A stretch of DNA of 64,000 nucleotides. Source: Sphingopyxis chilensis (GTDB lineage: Bacteria; Pseudomonadota; Alphaproteobacteria; Sphingomonadales; Sphingomonadaceae). The notes beneath the pieces are model-generated. The model saw only the letters and a list, made by a program, of their open reading frames with translations, was not told the origin of the DNA and did no database searches. This document shows, piece by piece, positions 54,862-63,565 of the stretch; position 1 is the first letter of the stretch, and each line of letters begins with the position of its first letter. The position numbers and the translations under genes were made by a program. Where the stretch lies: the NCBI RefSeq assembly GCF_035930445.1, contig NZ_CP142394.1, positions 2,017,501 to 2,081,500 on the forward strand. Direction: 5' to 3'.

Positions 54862-55602
54862 TCAGAGTGCCGGAACCGCTGTCGCCCGGATTTCCTTCTT
54901 CGCGCGGTCGATCGACCATAGCAGGCGCGGCTCGACCGGGTCCCAGTCGATCGCCTGCCCCTCGGTCGGCACCGGCAGCGTCGCGACAAGGTCGAGCGTC
55001 GCGCCCGCCTTCGGCAGCCGCAGCGCATAGATTTCGGGCCGGTCGTGTCCGCTCGCATACATCAGCCCGTCGGCCCCCCAGGCGAAACCCGAACAGCTTT
55101 TGGGCGCGAAGCGCGCGAGCACGGCATCGGGGAACAGCCAGGATTCGAGGGGTCGGAACGACGCGTCCATTCGCACCAGCGTCGTGAAACGGTGGTCGCG
55201 ACCCGGCTCGCCGCCGCGGTCGTCGTAGTTGGCGAACACCGCCCACCAGTTGCCGCCGTGCCAGTCCATCGCGGTCAGCGACCCGACCATGCGGCCGAGG
55301 CTCACCGTGCGGATATGGCGGAGGGTCTTCGCGTCGAAAATCTCGACGCTGCTCGCCATCGGCACTTTCGGATAGTTGGATGCGGCGCAAACAAGGTCGG
55401 CCTTGACCACCGCGCAGCTGTTGAGATGCGGAAACAGCTTCGGATCGCCCTCCCACCCCGCAACCCGCTTGCCGCTCGCCTTGTCATATTTGCCGATCGC
55501 ATAATTATCGATGGCATAGACATGGGTCCGGTCCGCCGCGACGCCCTGATCGGCCTCGGGCGCCGCGATCGTCGAAAGCGTCAAGAGCGCGGCGGCGAGC
55601 AT
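54862..55602 (-). CDS. exported beta-propeller-like protein coupled to a TonB receptor
   Basis: A 246-residue protein, short signal peptide (MLAAALLTLSTIAAP), then repeats of about 45 residues with the pattern T/S-hydrophobic-Y-A-I/V-D/N (THVYAIDNYAIGKYDKASGK, SVEIFDAKTLRHIRTVSL, LMYASGHDRPEIYALRLP), like a beta-propeller. No catalytic motif is clear. ATG overlaps the TonB receptor stop (TGATG), so it is translationally coupled to it and likely handles the receptor's ligand in the periplasm, or binds it. Ligand unknown. Confidence 0.65.
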   Translation of the reverse strand: MLAAALLTLSTIAAPEADQGVAADRTHVYAIDNYAIGKYDKASGKRVAGWEGDPKLFPHLNSCAVVKADLVCAASNYPKVPMASSVEIFDAKTLRHIRTVSLGRMVGSLTAMDWHGGNWWAVFANYDDRGGEPGRDHRFTTLVRMDASFRPLESWLFPDAVLARFAPKSCSGFAWGADGLMYASGHDRPEIYALRLPKAGATLDLVATLPVPTEGQAIDWDPVEPRLLWSIDRAKKEIRATAVPAL

Positions 55603-58190
55603 CAGAAGCGCACCGACGCGCCGGCGTAGAAGGTCCGGCCATAGCGTTCGTTCTGGATGATCCAGTCACGACGCTCGCCCTGATATTGGCGCGTCGGCTC
55701 GTCGGTCAGATTCTGCCCCTCGACGAAGAGGCTGACATTGTCGGTGACCGCGAACGACGCCTTGGCGTCGAGCCGGCGCAGATCGTCATTATATTGATCG
55801 CCGAGCATGTCGGCGCCGAGCGAGATCAGCGCGCTGCCGGTGTTGTGATAGGCGATCGATGCCTCGACCGGCCCCTTCTGATAGAAAAGCTGCGCCCCAT
55901 AGAGCAGGTTCGACTGTTCTGGGAAGGCTGCGGCGTCGGCGCGGCCCGGCACTTTCAGCTTCGAATCGATCAGCGTCATATTCGCCTCGAGCCCGAAGCC
56001 CGAGAGAAAGCCCGGCAGGAAATCGAACTGCTGACGATAGGCGAGCTCAAGCCCGATGATGTCGGCGCTCGTCCCGTTCGCCTTTTGCGAGAAGCCGAGC
56101 ACCGCATAGTCGCGCCCGCCATAGCTGGTATCGAGCAGGGTGAAGCTTTGCGTGTAGACCGGGTTCTTGATGAACTTCGCGAAGACACCGACCGAAAACA
56201 GCCCGCCCTTCGCGAAATACCATTCGGCCGAGGCGTCGAGCGCATCGGCGATATAGGGTTCGAGGTTCGGGTTGCCGAGCGACACCGATCCATCGAACGT
56301 CCCGTCGTCATTCTGCTCATAGCCGATCTCGCCGCCGGGGGTGAGGTCCGAATAATTGGGGCGGCCGACGCTGCGCGTATAGGCAAGGCGGACGATCACC
56401 TCGTCGTTGGGCTCGATCCGCACGATCAGGCTGGGCAGCCAGTTGGTGTAGCTGCGCTTCGCGTTCACCGGGACGACGTCGGTTTCGTTCTCGAGCTGGA
56501 ACCCGCGGATCGTCAAGTCGGTGCGTTCGACGCGAATGCCCGGCGTCACGGTGATCGCCCCGAAATCGAGGTTCGCCATCGCATAGCCGGCGGCGATGTC
56601 TTCGCCGAGGTCGAGATCGTTCAACGTCGCATTGGCGAGGGTCGAGCTCTCGTCGAGCACGAAATAGGCGGCATTCGCGGGGTCGGCGGTGAACGCGTCG
56701 ATCAGGCCGGCGTCGATCACCGGGGTGATCAGATAGTCATGCCCGCCGCCGACATGGCTCACGACGTCGGCGCCCTGCAGCCCGAACTGCCCCAGCGTGA
56801 AGCGCGTCGCGGGATCGCCGCCGCGCGAAAAGATGCTGTTGTTCGAATCGAAATCCTTGTCGGTCGCGCGATATTTGCCGCCGAGTTTCAGCCAGCTGTC
56901 GTCGCCGAAGCCGAGCCGCCGCGTCACGTCGAGCCGGCCGGTCCAGATATATTCGTCGCCGCTTTCGTCCTGCACCGTATATTGCCGAAAACCGAGGCCA
57001 TCGGCGGAGAGCGGAGTGCGCGGCGCGGCGCTGAACAATTTGTCGGTGAAGTCGAAATCGACCGTCCCCGGATTGCCGCGGAACTGCCAGAGCTGGTTCG
57101 GCTCGATGACCTCATTGTGCGAGCGCGCAAGGCCATAGTCGAAGGTCCAGTCGTCGGTCTCGGTCTTACCGCCGATCATGCCGACGAGCACCGACTTTTC
57201 CTTATATTCGAGCCGCAGGTCCGACCGCTGCTCGCTCTCGGCCGCGACGCCGGTCAGCCCGTCGGGATTCAGCGTCACATTGCCGTCCTCGCGCTGGTCC
57301 TGCGTCGCGAAATCGAGGCGGAAGCGCTGGCGATATTCATTCTCGGTGAATTTGCTATAGAGGCCGCGCGCCCACAAATGCGTCGTATCGCTCGGCCGCC
57401 AGTCGAACGAGGCGATACCGCCGATGCGCTCGCGCTCGAGCTGATAATCGGTATATTTGATATTGGTCGGCAGCCCGCCGCGCGCGGCGCCCGGAAACGG
57501 CGCCCAGTCGTCGGGAAAGATGCCGAAGCTCTGGAAATCTCGCTTCGAATAGCTCGCGCCGATCAGGATGCCGAATTGTTCGTCGCTGCCGAAGCGGCCG
57601 CCAATGCTCGCGTCGCCGCGAACCGGCACCTTCTCGTTGAGCGTCTGGTAGCCCGCCTGCACATTGGCCGAAAGGACGAAAGGCTCGGCGAAGTCGAACG
57701 CGGTCTGGGTCACGAGGTTGATCGTGCCGCCGATGCCCTGCGCATCGAGGTCGGCGGTCTTCGCCTTGGTCACCTCGACACGATTGAGCAATTGCCCCGA
57801 GACGATGTCGAGCGGCAGGCGGCGGGTATTGCCGTCGGGGTTGCCGAGTTCGAAGCCGTTGACGGTATAATTGTTGAGGTCCGACGGAATGCCGCGGATC
57901 GCGACATAACGCCCTTCGCCCTGGTCGTACTGCACCCCGACGCCGGGCAGGCGCTCGATCACCTCGGCGACGTTACGATCGGGAAGCTGGCCGATCTCGT
58001 CCGCCGCAGCGACGTCCATGATGCCGACGGCATCGCGCTTGATCTCGATCGCGCGTTCCTGCTGCGCGCGCTGGCCGGTGACGACGATCGCTTCGCCCTC
58101 ATCGGCGGGCGCGGCTTCCTGTGCCAGCACGGGAGACGAAACGAGCAGCGCGATCGCGCTTGCTCCGGCGAGGGAGAGTTTGACGGACAT
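55602..58190 (-). CDS. TonB-dependent receptor
   Basis: An 862-residue outer-membrane receptor of the Caulobacter/Xanthomonas type. Signal peptide to about 23, TonB box-like EAIVVTGQ at about 34-41, plug with DRNVAEVIERLPGVGVQYDQ and YVAIRGIPSDLNNYTVNGFE, GGTINLVTQTA, then a 22-strand barrel ending RTFYAGASVRF. This subgroup often imports carbohydrates or other nutrients rather than siderophores. Co-transcribed with the coupled propeller-like gene. No local regulator. A long open frame on the other strand is a shadow. Confidence 0.92.
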   Translation of the reverse strand: MSVKLSLAGASAIALLVSSPVLAQEAAPADEGEAIVVTGQRAQQERAIEIKRDAVGIMDVAAADEIGQLPDRNVAEVIERLPGVGVQYDQGEGRYVAIRGIPSDLNNYTVNGFELGNPDGNTRRLPLDIVSGQLLNRVEVTKAKTADLDAQGIGGTINLVTQTAFDFAEPFVLSANVQAGYQTLNEKVPVRGDASIGGRFGSDEQFGILIGASYSKRDFQSFGIFPDDWAPFPGAARGGLPTNIKYTDYQLERERIGGIASFDWRPSDTTHLWARGLYSKFTENEYRQRFRLDFATQDQREDGNVTLNPDGLTGVAAESEQRSDLRLEYKEKSVLVGMIGGKTETDDWTFDYGLARSHNEVIEPNQLWQFRGNPGTVDFDFTDKLFSAAPRTPLSADGLGFRQYTVQDESGDEYIWTGRLDVTRRLGFGDDSWLKLGGKYRATDKDFDSNNSIFSRGGDPATRFTLGQFGLQGADVVSHVGGGHDYLITPVIDAGLIDAFTADPANAAYFVLDESSTLANATLNDLDLGEDIAAGYAMANLDFGAITVTPGIRVERTDLTIRGFQLENETDVVPVNAKRSYTNWLPSLIVRIEPNDEVIVRLAYTRSVGRPNYSDLTPGGEIGYEQNDDGTFDGSVSLGNPNLEPYIADALDASAEWYFAKGGLFSVGVFAKFIKNPVYTQSFTLLDTSYGGRDYAVLGFSQKANGTSADIIGLELAYRQQFDFLPGFLSGFGLEANMTLIDSKLKVPGRADAAAFPEQSNLLYGAQLFYQKGPVEASIAYHNTGSALISLGADMLGDQYNDDLRRLDAKASFAVTDNVSLFVEGQNLTDEPTRQYQGERRDWIIQNERYGRTFYAGASVRF

Positions 58191-58310
58191 GGAAGCGACC
58201 CCTTTTGGAATGACGCGCTGCGCCTAGGGGTCCGCCGCGTCGATTCGACGACGCAACCGTGACCGTTTCACGATGTTTTGATGACGCCAACCGTCACATG
58301 CGTTGACGAA

Positions 58311-59297
58311 TCAGAGGCTGCGCGCCGCCTCCATGGCAAGCGCAACCGAATGTTTGCGTGCTGCATGGTCGTACATCGACGATGCGACGATCACTTCATC
58401 GACCCCGGTGCGCGCAATAAAGGCCTTCAGCCCCGCCGCGACGTCGTCGACCGTCCCCACCGCCGAGCATTGCAGCACATGGTCGAGGATCGCGCGCGCA
58501 TTGGGCGGCAGGCTGTCCTTGTACCCCGCGAGCGGCGGCTTCATTTTGCCCGGGTTGCCGGTGCGCAGCGCGACGAAAGCCTGTTGTTGCGAGCTCGCGA
58601 GCAGTTCGGCTTCGTCGCGCGTATCGGCGGCGAAGACGTTGAACGCGGCGGCGGCATAGGGTTCGGCAAGCTGCGCCGACGGTTTGAACTGGCGGCGATA
58701 GATGTCGAGCGCCTCGTCGAGCGCGTCGGGCGCGAAGTGGCTCGCGAAGGCGTAAGGCAGCCCAAGCATCGCCGCGAGCTGCGCGCCAAAGGTACTGGAA
58801 CCAAGAATCCACAGCGGAATATGCGTGCCCGCTCCCGGCACCGCCGTGATGCCAAGTTGATCGTCGCCCGCCAGAAATGCCTGAAGCTCCAGCACATCCT
58901 GCGGAAACTGCCGCTCGTCGCTCGCGAGGGTGCGGCGCAGCGCGCGCGCGACGCGCTGGTCCGACCCCGGTGCGCGGCCCAGGCCCAGATCGACGCGTCC
59001 GGGGAACAGGGCTTCGAGCGTGCCGAACTGTTCGGCGATCACCATCGGGGCATGGTTCGGCAGCATGATGCCGGCCGAACCGATGCGAATGCTTTGGGTG
59101 GTGTGGCCGAGGTGCGCGAGCACGACCGACGTCGCCGCGCTTGCGATCCCCGCCATGCCGTGATGCTCGGCGACCCAGTAACGTTCGTAACCGAGCGCCT
59201 CGGCGTGGCGGGCGAGATCCGCAGCATTGGCGAGCGACTGGGCGATCGTACCGGTATCGGTGACGGGCACGAGGTCGAGGAAAGAGAGTTTCGTCAT
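58311..59297 (-). CDS. LLM-class flavin-dependent oxidoreductase
   Basis: A 328-residue luciferase-like monooxygenase. It opens LSFLDLVPVTDTGTIAQSL, has RYWVAEHHGMAGIASAATS and RIGSAGIMLPNHAPMVIAEQ, FPGRVDLGLGRAPGSDQ, and WILGSSTFGAQLAA, which match the MsnO8-type subfamily. Acts with reduced FMN on an unknown substrate. Sits between the TonB receptor and an Lrp-family gene, all on the minus strand. Confidence 0.88.
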   Translation of the reverse strand: MTKLSFLDLVPVTDTGTIAQSLANAADLARHAEALGYERYWVAEHHGMAGIASAATSVVLAHLGHTTQSIRIGSAGIMLPNHAPMVIAEQFGTLEALFPGRVDLGLGRAPGSDQRVARALRRTLASDERQFPQDVLELQAFLAGDDQLGITAVPGAGTHIPLWILGSSTFGAQLAAMLGLPYAFASHFAPDALDEALDIYRRQFKPSAQLAEPYAAAAFNVFAADTRDEAELLASSQQQAFVALRTGNPGKMKPPLAGYKDSLPPNARAILDHVLQCSAVGTVDDVAAGLKAFIARTGVDEVIVASSMYDHAARKHSVALAMEAARSL

Positions 59298-59364
59298 GAA
59301 ACCGATATGCGGTCGAGGAACGATGGGTTCAACCGCACAGCTTCGCGGGCATGGCGAAGAAAAA

Positions 59365-59826
59365 CTACGCCCGCTCGTCCTTGGGCGAATCCATCAGAAC
59401 ATAGGTGGTAATCGAATGGACCTGCGGCAGCACGCCCAGCACTTCGGTGTGGAAATGCTTGTACGCCGCCAGATCCTCGGTCTCGACGCGCAGCAGATAT
59501 TCGATCGTCCCGGTGATATTGTGGCATTCGCGCACTTCCGGTGCATCGGCCATCGCCGCCTCGAAATCCGCCTGCGATTTCTTGGTGTGCGACGAGAGCC
59601 CAACGGTCACATAGGCGAGGAAGGTCAGCCCGAGCTTCGTCGGATCGATTACCGCGCGATAACCCTTGATCACGCCGCTGCGCTCAAGCTCCTGCACGCG
59701 GCGCAGGCAGGCCGAAGGCGACAACCCGACGCGCTCGGCGAGTTCGAGGTTCGAGATTCGCCCGTCGTGAGACAATTCTTGCAATATCTTGCGGCCAATG
59801 GCATCGATCTTGATCATGGATTGCAT
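59365..59826 (-). CDS. Lrp/AsnC family transcriptional regulator
   Basis: A 153-residue regulator: N-terminal HTH (DAIGRKILQELSHDGRISNL, ELAERVGLSPSACLRRVQEL) and C-terminal RAM domain (TFLAYVTVGLSSHTKKSQ, VRECHNITGTIEYLLRVET). It diverges from a LysE-type exporter, which it probably controls in response to an amino acid, and itself. Two ATG starts, 59826 and 59817, are possible; the second gives MIKIDAIGRK. Confidence 0.9.
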   Translation of the reverse strand: MQSMIKIDAIGRKILQELSHDGRISNLELAERVGLSPSACLRRVQELERSGVIKGYRAVIDPTKLGLTFLAYVTVGLSSHTKKSQADFEAAMADAPEVRECHNITGTIEYLLRVETEDLAAYKHFHTEVLGVLPQVHSITTYVLMDSPKDERA

Positions 59827-59890
59827 AATCTATCGCAATCTGCATCAACTTTGCAATCTGTTGCGCAGCGAAACGCATTATATTGCGCCG
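59827..59890. promoter_or_regulatory. operator region between lrp-like and lysE-like genes
   Basis: 64 bases between divergent starts with the direct repeat GCAATCTG at 59835-59842 and 59853-59860 (18 bases apart), plus GCATAATC and GCATTATA variants at the edges. AT-richer than its surroundings. Spaced repeats in phase fit binding of an Lrp-type octamer. Confidence 0.5.
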
Positions 59891-60481
59891 ATGAACCAGA
59901 CCACGCTCGCCGCTCTCTCCGCCTTCGCGCTTGTCTCCTCGATCACGCCGGGGCCGAACAATATGATGCTGATGGCGTCGGGCGCCAATTTCGGCCTGCG
60001 CCGCACCGTGCCCCACGCGCTTGGCGTCGGCATCGGCTTCACCCTGATGATCGTGCTTGTCGGCGTCGGACTGATGGGGCTGTTCGACCTGTTTCCGGCG
60101 CTCAATATCATCCTCAAGGTGGTCAGCGTTGCTTATCTCCTCTGGCTTGCATGGAAGATCGCCAACGCCGCCGCGCCCGACACCGAAGGCAGCGCGCGCG
60201 GCAAGCCGATGAGCTTTTTCCAGGCAGTGCTGTTCCAATGGGTAAACCCGAAAGCCTGGTCGATGGCGCTGACCGCCATCGCGCTTTACGCTCCCGATCG
60301 CAATTTCGCTGCCGTGCTGCTCGTCGCGGTCGTCTTCGGGGTCATCAACCTGCCCTCGACCAGCCTGTGGGCGGTGATGGGCGTGTCGCTGCGTGGCTGG
60401 CTGTCGAGCCCGGCGCGGCTGAAGGCGTTCAACTGGACGATGGCCGCGCTGCTCGTCGGCTCGCTCGCGCTGCTGATCTGA
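59891..60481 (+). CDS. LysE/RhtB family amino-acid exporter
   Basis: A 196-residue six-helix inner-membrane protein. ALVSSITPGPNNMMLMASGA at the N-terminus and QAVLFQWVNPKAWSMALTAI in the middle are diagnostic. It exports an amino acid or analogue. Divergent from the Lrp-type gene, a common regulator-exporter pair; typical substrates are branched-chain or basic amino acids, not distinguishable here. Confidence 0.9.
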   Translation: MNQTTLAALSAFALVSSITPGPNNMMLMASGANFGLRRTVPHALGVGIGFTLMIVLVGVGLMGLFDLFPALNIILKVVSVAYLLWLAWKIANAAAPDTEGSARGKPMSFFQAVLFQWVNPKAWSMALTAIALYAPDRNFAAVLLVAVVFGVINLPSTSLWAVMGVSLRGWLSSPARLKAFNWTMAALLVGSLALLI

Positions 60482-60547
60482 TTGCCAGGTTGCGAAGCGC
60501 AACCTAAAGACGGCGCTCCCCTCCCTCGCGACCGGAGAAGATCAGCC

Positions 60548-61564
60548 ATGCCCAGCCGCCGCCTCGGCCAGAGCGCCATCCATGTGTCCGACATCTGCAT
60601 GGGAACGATGACCTTCGGCAGTCAGGCCGACGAGGCGACGGCGTTTCGAGTCCTCGACCGCTGCTTCGATGCCGGTATCAACTTTTACGACACCGCCGAG
60701 GGCTATCCGGTCCCGCCCGACGTCAAATGGGTCGGCCGCACCGAAGAGATCGTCGGGCGCTGGATGAAGACCAAGCCGCGCGACGCGATCATCATGGCGA
60801 CCAAGGTTTCGGGGCCGAGCCACGTCTGGTTCAAATCGCCGTGCCGGAACGGCATGACCGCGCTCGACCGCAAGAATATCATGCAGGCGGTGGACGACAG
60901 CCTGACGCGGCTCCAGACCGATTATATCGACCTCTACCAGACGCACTGGCCTGACCATGACGCGCCCTATGACGAGATGATGGACGCGCTCGACGAGCTC
61001 GTCCGCGCCGGCAAGGTGCGCATCCTCGGCTGCTCGAACGAGACGAGCTGGGGGCTGATGAAGTCGCTCGCCGCGTCGGAGAAGCTGGGCGGCGCGCGCT
61101 ACCACACGATCCAGAATAATTTCAGCCTCAACAACCGCCGCTTCGAGGATGAGCTGGCGCAGGTGTGCCGGCAGGAAGGCGTCAGCCTGATCCCCTATTC
61201 GCCGCTCGCGGGCGGAGTGCTGTCGGGCAAATATCAGGGCGGGGCGACCCCTGAAGGCGCACGCTTTTCACGTTATCTCCAGATGGAAGGGCGGCAAGCC
61301 GCGATGGGACGCCGTTTCGTCAACGAAAGGAGCCTCGCGGCGACCGAACGCTATCTCAAGATCGCCGAAGAGGCTGGGCTGCATCCGGTGACGATGGCGA
61401 CCGCCTGGTCGAAACAGCATGATTTCGTCGCCTCGACGATCGTCGGTGTCAGCGCCGACGACCAGCTCGATCCCATCCTCGACGCGATGGAACTGGTGCT
61501 TGCCGACGATGTGATGAAGGCGCTGCACAAGGTCAGCAAGGACATCCTCTACCCGATGGGCTGA
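60548..61564 (+). CDS. aldo/keto reductase (Tas-like)
   Basis: A 338-residue NADPH-dependent reductase with a (beta/alpha)8 barrel. Catalytic tetrad: Asp and Tyr in NFYDTAEGYP, Lys in IIMATKVSG, His in LYQTHWPDHD. GCSNETSWGLMKSL and the C-terminal cofactor segment STIVGVSADDQLD follow. It resembles E. coli Tas. RBS GGAGAAG before ATG 60548. Overlaps the next gene by 16 bases at the 3' ends. Confidence 0.9.
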   Translation: MPSRRLGQSAIHVSDICMGTMTFGSQADEATAFRVLDRCFDAGINFYDTAEGYPVPPDVKWVGRTEEIVGRWMKTKPRDAIIMATKVSGPSHVWFKSPCRNGMTALDRKNIMQAVDDSLTRLQTDYIDLYQTHWPDHDAPYDEMMDALDELVRAGKVRILGCSNETSWGLMKSLAASEKLGGARYHTIQNNFSLNNRRFEDELAQVCRQEGVSLIPYSPLAGGVLSGKYQGGATPEGARFSRYLQMEGRQAAMGRRFVNERSLAATERYLKIAEEAGLHPVTMATAWSKQHDFVASTIVGVSADDQLDPILDAMELVLADDVMKALHKVSKDILYPMG

Positions 61565-62121
61565 CCGGTCGGCCATTCCAGCACCAGCGCCTCACCCACC
61601 CGCAGCGCGCGCCATTCGGCCGCCCGCCGATCGAAATCGGCGAACACTTGGCGCCGCGCAGCGTCGATCCTCGCACGCTCGTCGGCGCTGAGCGATGCGC
61701 GCGTCCGTTCCGCCTCGCCGAGCGCGCCGCGCTGCGCGGCGCTGCCGGGTCGCGACTGACGCCGCCAGCCGATGTCGAACAGGAAGGCGGCGAGTTCGGA
61801 CAATTCGCCCTCCCGGCCCTGGCTCCGGATCAGCTTCGCGCCCTTGGCGACCTGCTTGCGCGCGGCGCGCTGGCGCTCCTTCGCCGACATCTCGCCGTCG
61901 GCGGCCTCGACGCGAAAGGAACCCGCGTCGCCACCCGCCGCGATCTGGCCGAACACCCCCGTCCTGAGCCCCAGTGCCGCCTCGACGACGAAATGCGCCA
62001 TGTCGTGCGGCAGGTCGGGATCGAAACCGGGGGCCGGATCCATGACGAGCACCGGCAAACCCTCGCGCTCGATCCGCATGCTGTAGCGGCGCTCGCCCGA
62101 ACGGATGAAATGGACTTTCAT
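61549..62121 (-). CDS. protein of unknown function with HDMAHF motif
   Basis: A 190-residue cytosolic protein. FDPDLPHDMAHFVVEAALGLRTG near residue 40 looks like a metal- or haem-binding H-x-x-x-H, followed by a positively charged region (SAKERQRAARKQVAKGAKLI) and a C-terminal VGEALVLEWPTGQP. I do not recognise the family, though similar short proteins exist in Sphingomonads. It ends inside the aldo/keto-reductase gene and diverges from the DUF411 gene. Confidence 0.6.
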   Translation of the reverse strand: MKVHFIRSGERRYSMRIEREGLPVLVMDPAPGFDPDLPHDMAHFVVEAALGLRTGVFGQIAAGGDAGSFRVEAADGEMSAKERQRAARKQVAKGAKLIRSQGREGELSELAAFLFDIGWRRQSRPGSAAQRGALGEAERTRASLSADERARIDAARRQVFADFDRRAAEWRALRVGEALVLEWPTGQPIG

Positions 62122-62168
62122 GGACCTGCCCTATAGATTCGCGGGCATCTCTTCCAAAAGGAATTGCG

Positions 62169-62636
62169 ATGACCTCTGCCCGCCGCGCGTTTTTCGCCCT
62201 CGCCGCTTTCTCTGCCGTCATCGGCACCGCGCACGCCGCGAACCCGGTGATGTTCCGCGACGCCGGCTGCGGCTGCTGCCTCAAATGGCTCGAACAGGTG
62301 AAAGCGTCGTTCGGAACGAAGGCGGTGATCGTCAACTCGCCCGACATGAGCGCGGTCAAGGACAAGCAGGGCGTGCCGCCGGCGCTGCGCAGCTGCCACA
62401 CCGTGCTCGTCGGGGGCTATGTGATCGAGGGCCATGTGCCCGCGAAGGACATCGCCCGCCTGCTCCGCGAAAAGCCGAAGGGCGTGAAGGGCCTCGCGGT
62501 CGCGGGAATGCCGATGGGCTCGCCCGGCATGGAACATGGCGACCACCGCGAGGCCTATAAGGTCATAACCTTCGGCCCCGCCGGCCAGCGCGTCTATGCA
62601 AGCTATGCCGCCGGCAGCAGCGCGCACGCGCACTGA
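62169..62636 (+). CDS. exported DUF411 (copper-related) protein
   Basis: A 155-residue protein, signal peptide ending THAHA-like TAHA about residue 23. VMFRDAGCGCCLKWLEQVKA carries the C-x-C-C motif, PPALRSCHTVLVGGYVIEGHVPA another Cys-His, both standard DUF411, a family tied to copper binding or resistance. The tail HAH (SSAHAH) could add ligands. Alone, no copA next to it. Confidence 0.82.
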   Translation: MTSARRAFFALAAFSAVIGTAHAANPVMFRDAGCGCCLKWLEQVKASFGTKAVIVNSPDMSAVKDKQGVPPALRSCHTVLVGGYVIEGHVPAKDIARLLREKPKGVKGLAVAGMPMGSPGMEHGDHREAYKVITFGPAGQRVYASYAAGSSAHAH

Positions 62637-62651
62637 CCGTGGCGGCGGGCG

Positions 62652-63524
62652 TCAGGTCAATTCGGCCTTGAACAGCTCGAGTTGGCGTCCCCACGCCTTC
62701 TCCGCCGCCGCCTCGTTGTAGGCGCGGCCGTCGGGCGGGCACCAGCCGTGCATCGCACCTTCATAGACCTCGACCTCGTGCCACTGCTTGCGCGGAACCA
62801 ACACCTCCTTCAGCAGCACCTTCTCGTTCGGGCTTTCCTTGTCGTCATTGTCGGCGATTGCGAAGAGGTAGCCGGCGCTGGTCGCGGGGATCAGCAGGTG
62901 CGGACTGTCGGGCTTGTCGGTGCCCACCCCGCCACCGTGAAAGCTCGCCGCGGCCCCGACGCGGTCGGGCTTCAATGCGGCGGTATAGATGACCATCGGC
63001 CCGCCCATGCAGTAACCGGCGGTGCCGATCTTGCGGCCCGTATCGACTTCGCCTTGCGCGTCGAGAAAGGCGAGATGCGCCTTGGCGTCGGTCTCGACGA
63101 TCGGCTTCGTAAGCTGCTTGAGATAACCGAACAGCTTTTCACGCACCTCGGGATTGCCCCAGTCATTGGCGGCATCGACCACCGGAGATTTCTGCCAGCG
63201 GTAGAAGGGATTGACCGTCAGCACCGCATAGCCCTCGCCCGCGAGCCGGTCGGCCATCTGACGGAATGCGGGGCGCAGGCCGCGAATATCGGGCCACACC
63301 AGCACGCCGGGGTGCTTGCCCTCGGCCGGCGCGACGAAATAGGCGTCGCACGTTCCGTCATCGGTCGTGATCGTGACGTCGCGCCCCTTCACCGGCTTGC
63401 CCGCCAGCGCGCGCACGGGCAGCGCCGCCATCAACGCGCCAGCGCCCGCGAGCGCCGTAAAGCTACGGCGCGCAACGGGCATCCCGGCGCGGTCGAGGTC
63501 GGCTTCGGTATTCTCGGTGCACAT
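62652..63524 (-). CDS. dienelactone hydrolase family protein, Tat-exported
   Basis: A 290-residue alpha/beta hydrolase with a twin-arginine signal (PVARRSFTALAGAGALMAAL). Nucleophile Cys in GTAGYCMGGPMVIY, the acid in FAIADNDDKESP, His in YEGAMHGWCPPDG. Typical of the cysteine-nucleophile DLH group; may cleave a dienelactone or another ester. ATG 63524 has AAGGAG upstream; a start at 63566 would lack the signal. Confidence 0.87.
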   Translation of the reverse strand: MCTENTEADLDRAGMPVARRSFTALAGAGALMAALPVRALAGKPVKGRDVTITTDDGTCDAYFVAPAEGKHPGVLVWPDIRGLRPAFRQMADRLAGEGYAVLTVNPFYRWQKSPVVDAANDWGNPEVREKLFGYLKQLTKPIVETDAKAHLAFLDAQGEVDTGRKIGTAGYCMGGPMVIYTAALKPDRVGAAASFHGGGVGTDKPDSPHLLIPATSAGYLFAIADNDDKESPNEKVLLKEVLVPRKQWHEVEVYEGAMHGWCPPDGRAYNEAAAEKAWGRQLELFKAELT

Positions 63525-63565
63525 CGTGTCTCTCCTTGCGGCGGTTCGTGATAGAATAACGACCA

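Noticed and set aside
55686..58262. An 858-codon open frame opposite the TonB receptor
   Set aside because: Composition is that of a shadow frame and the receptor strand has all family motifs.
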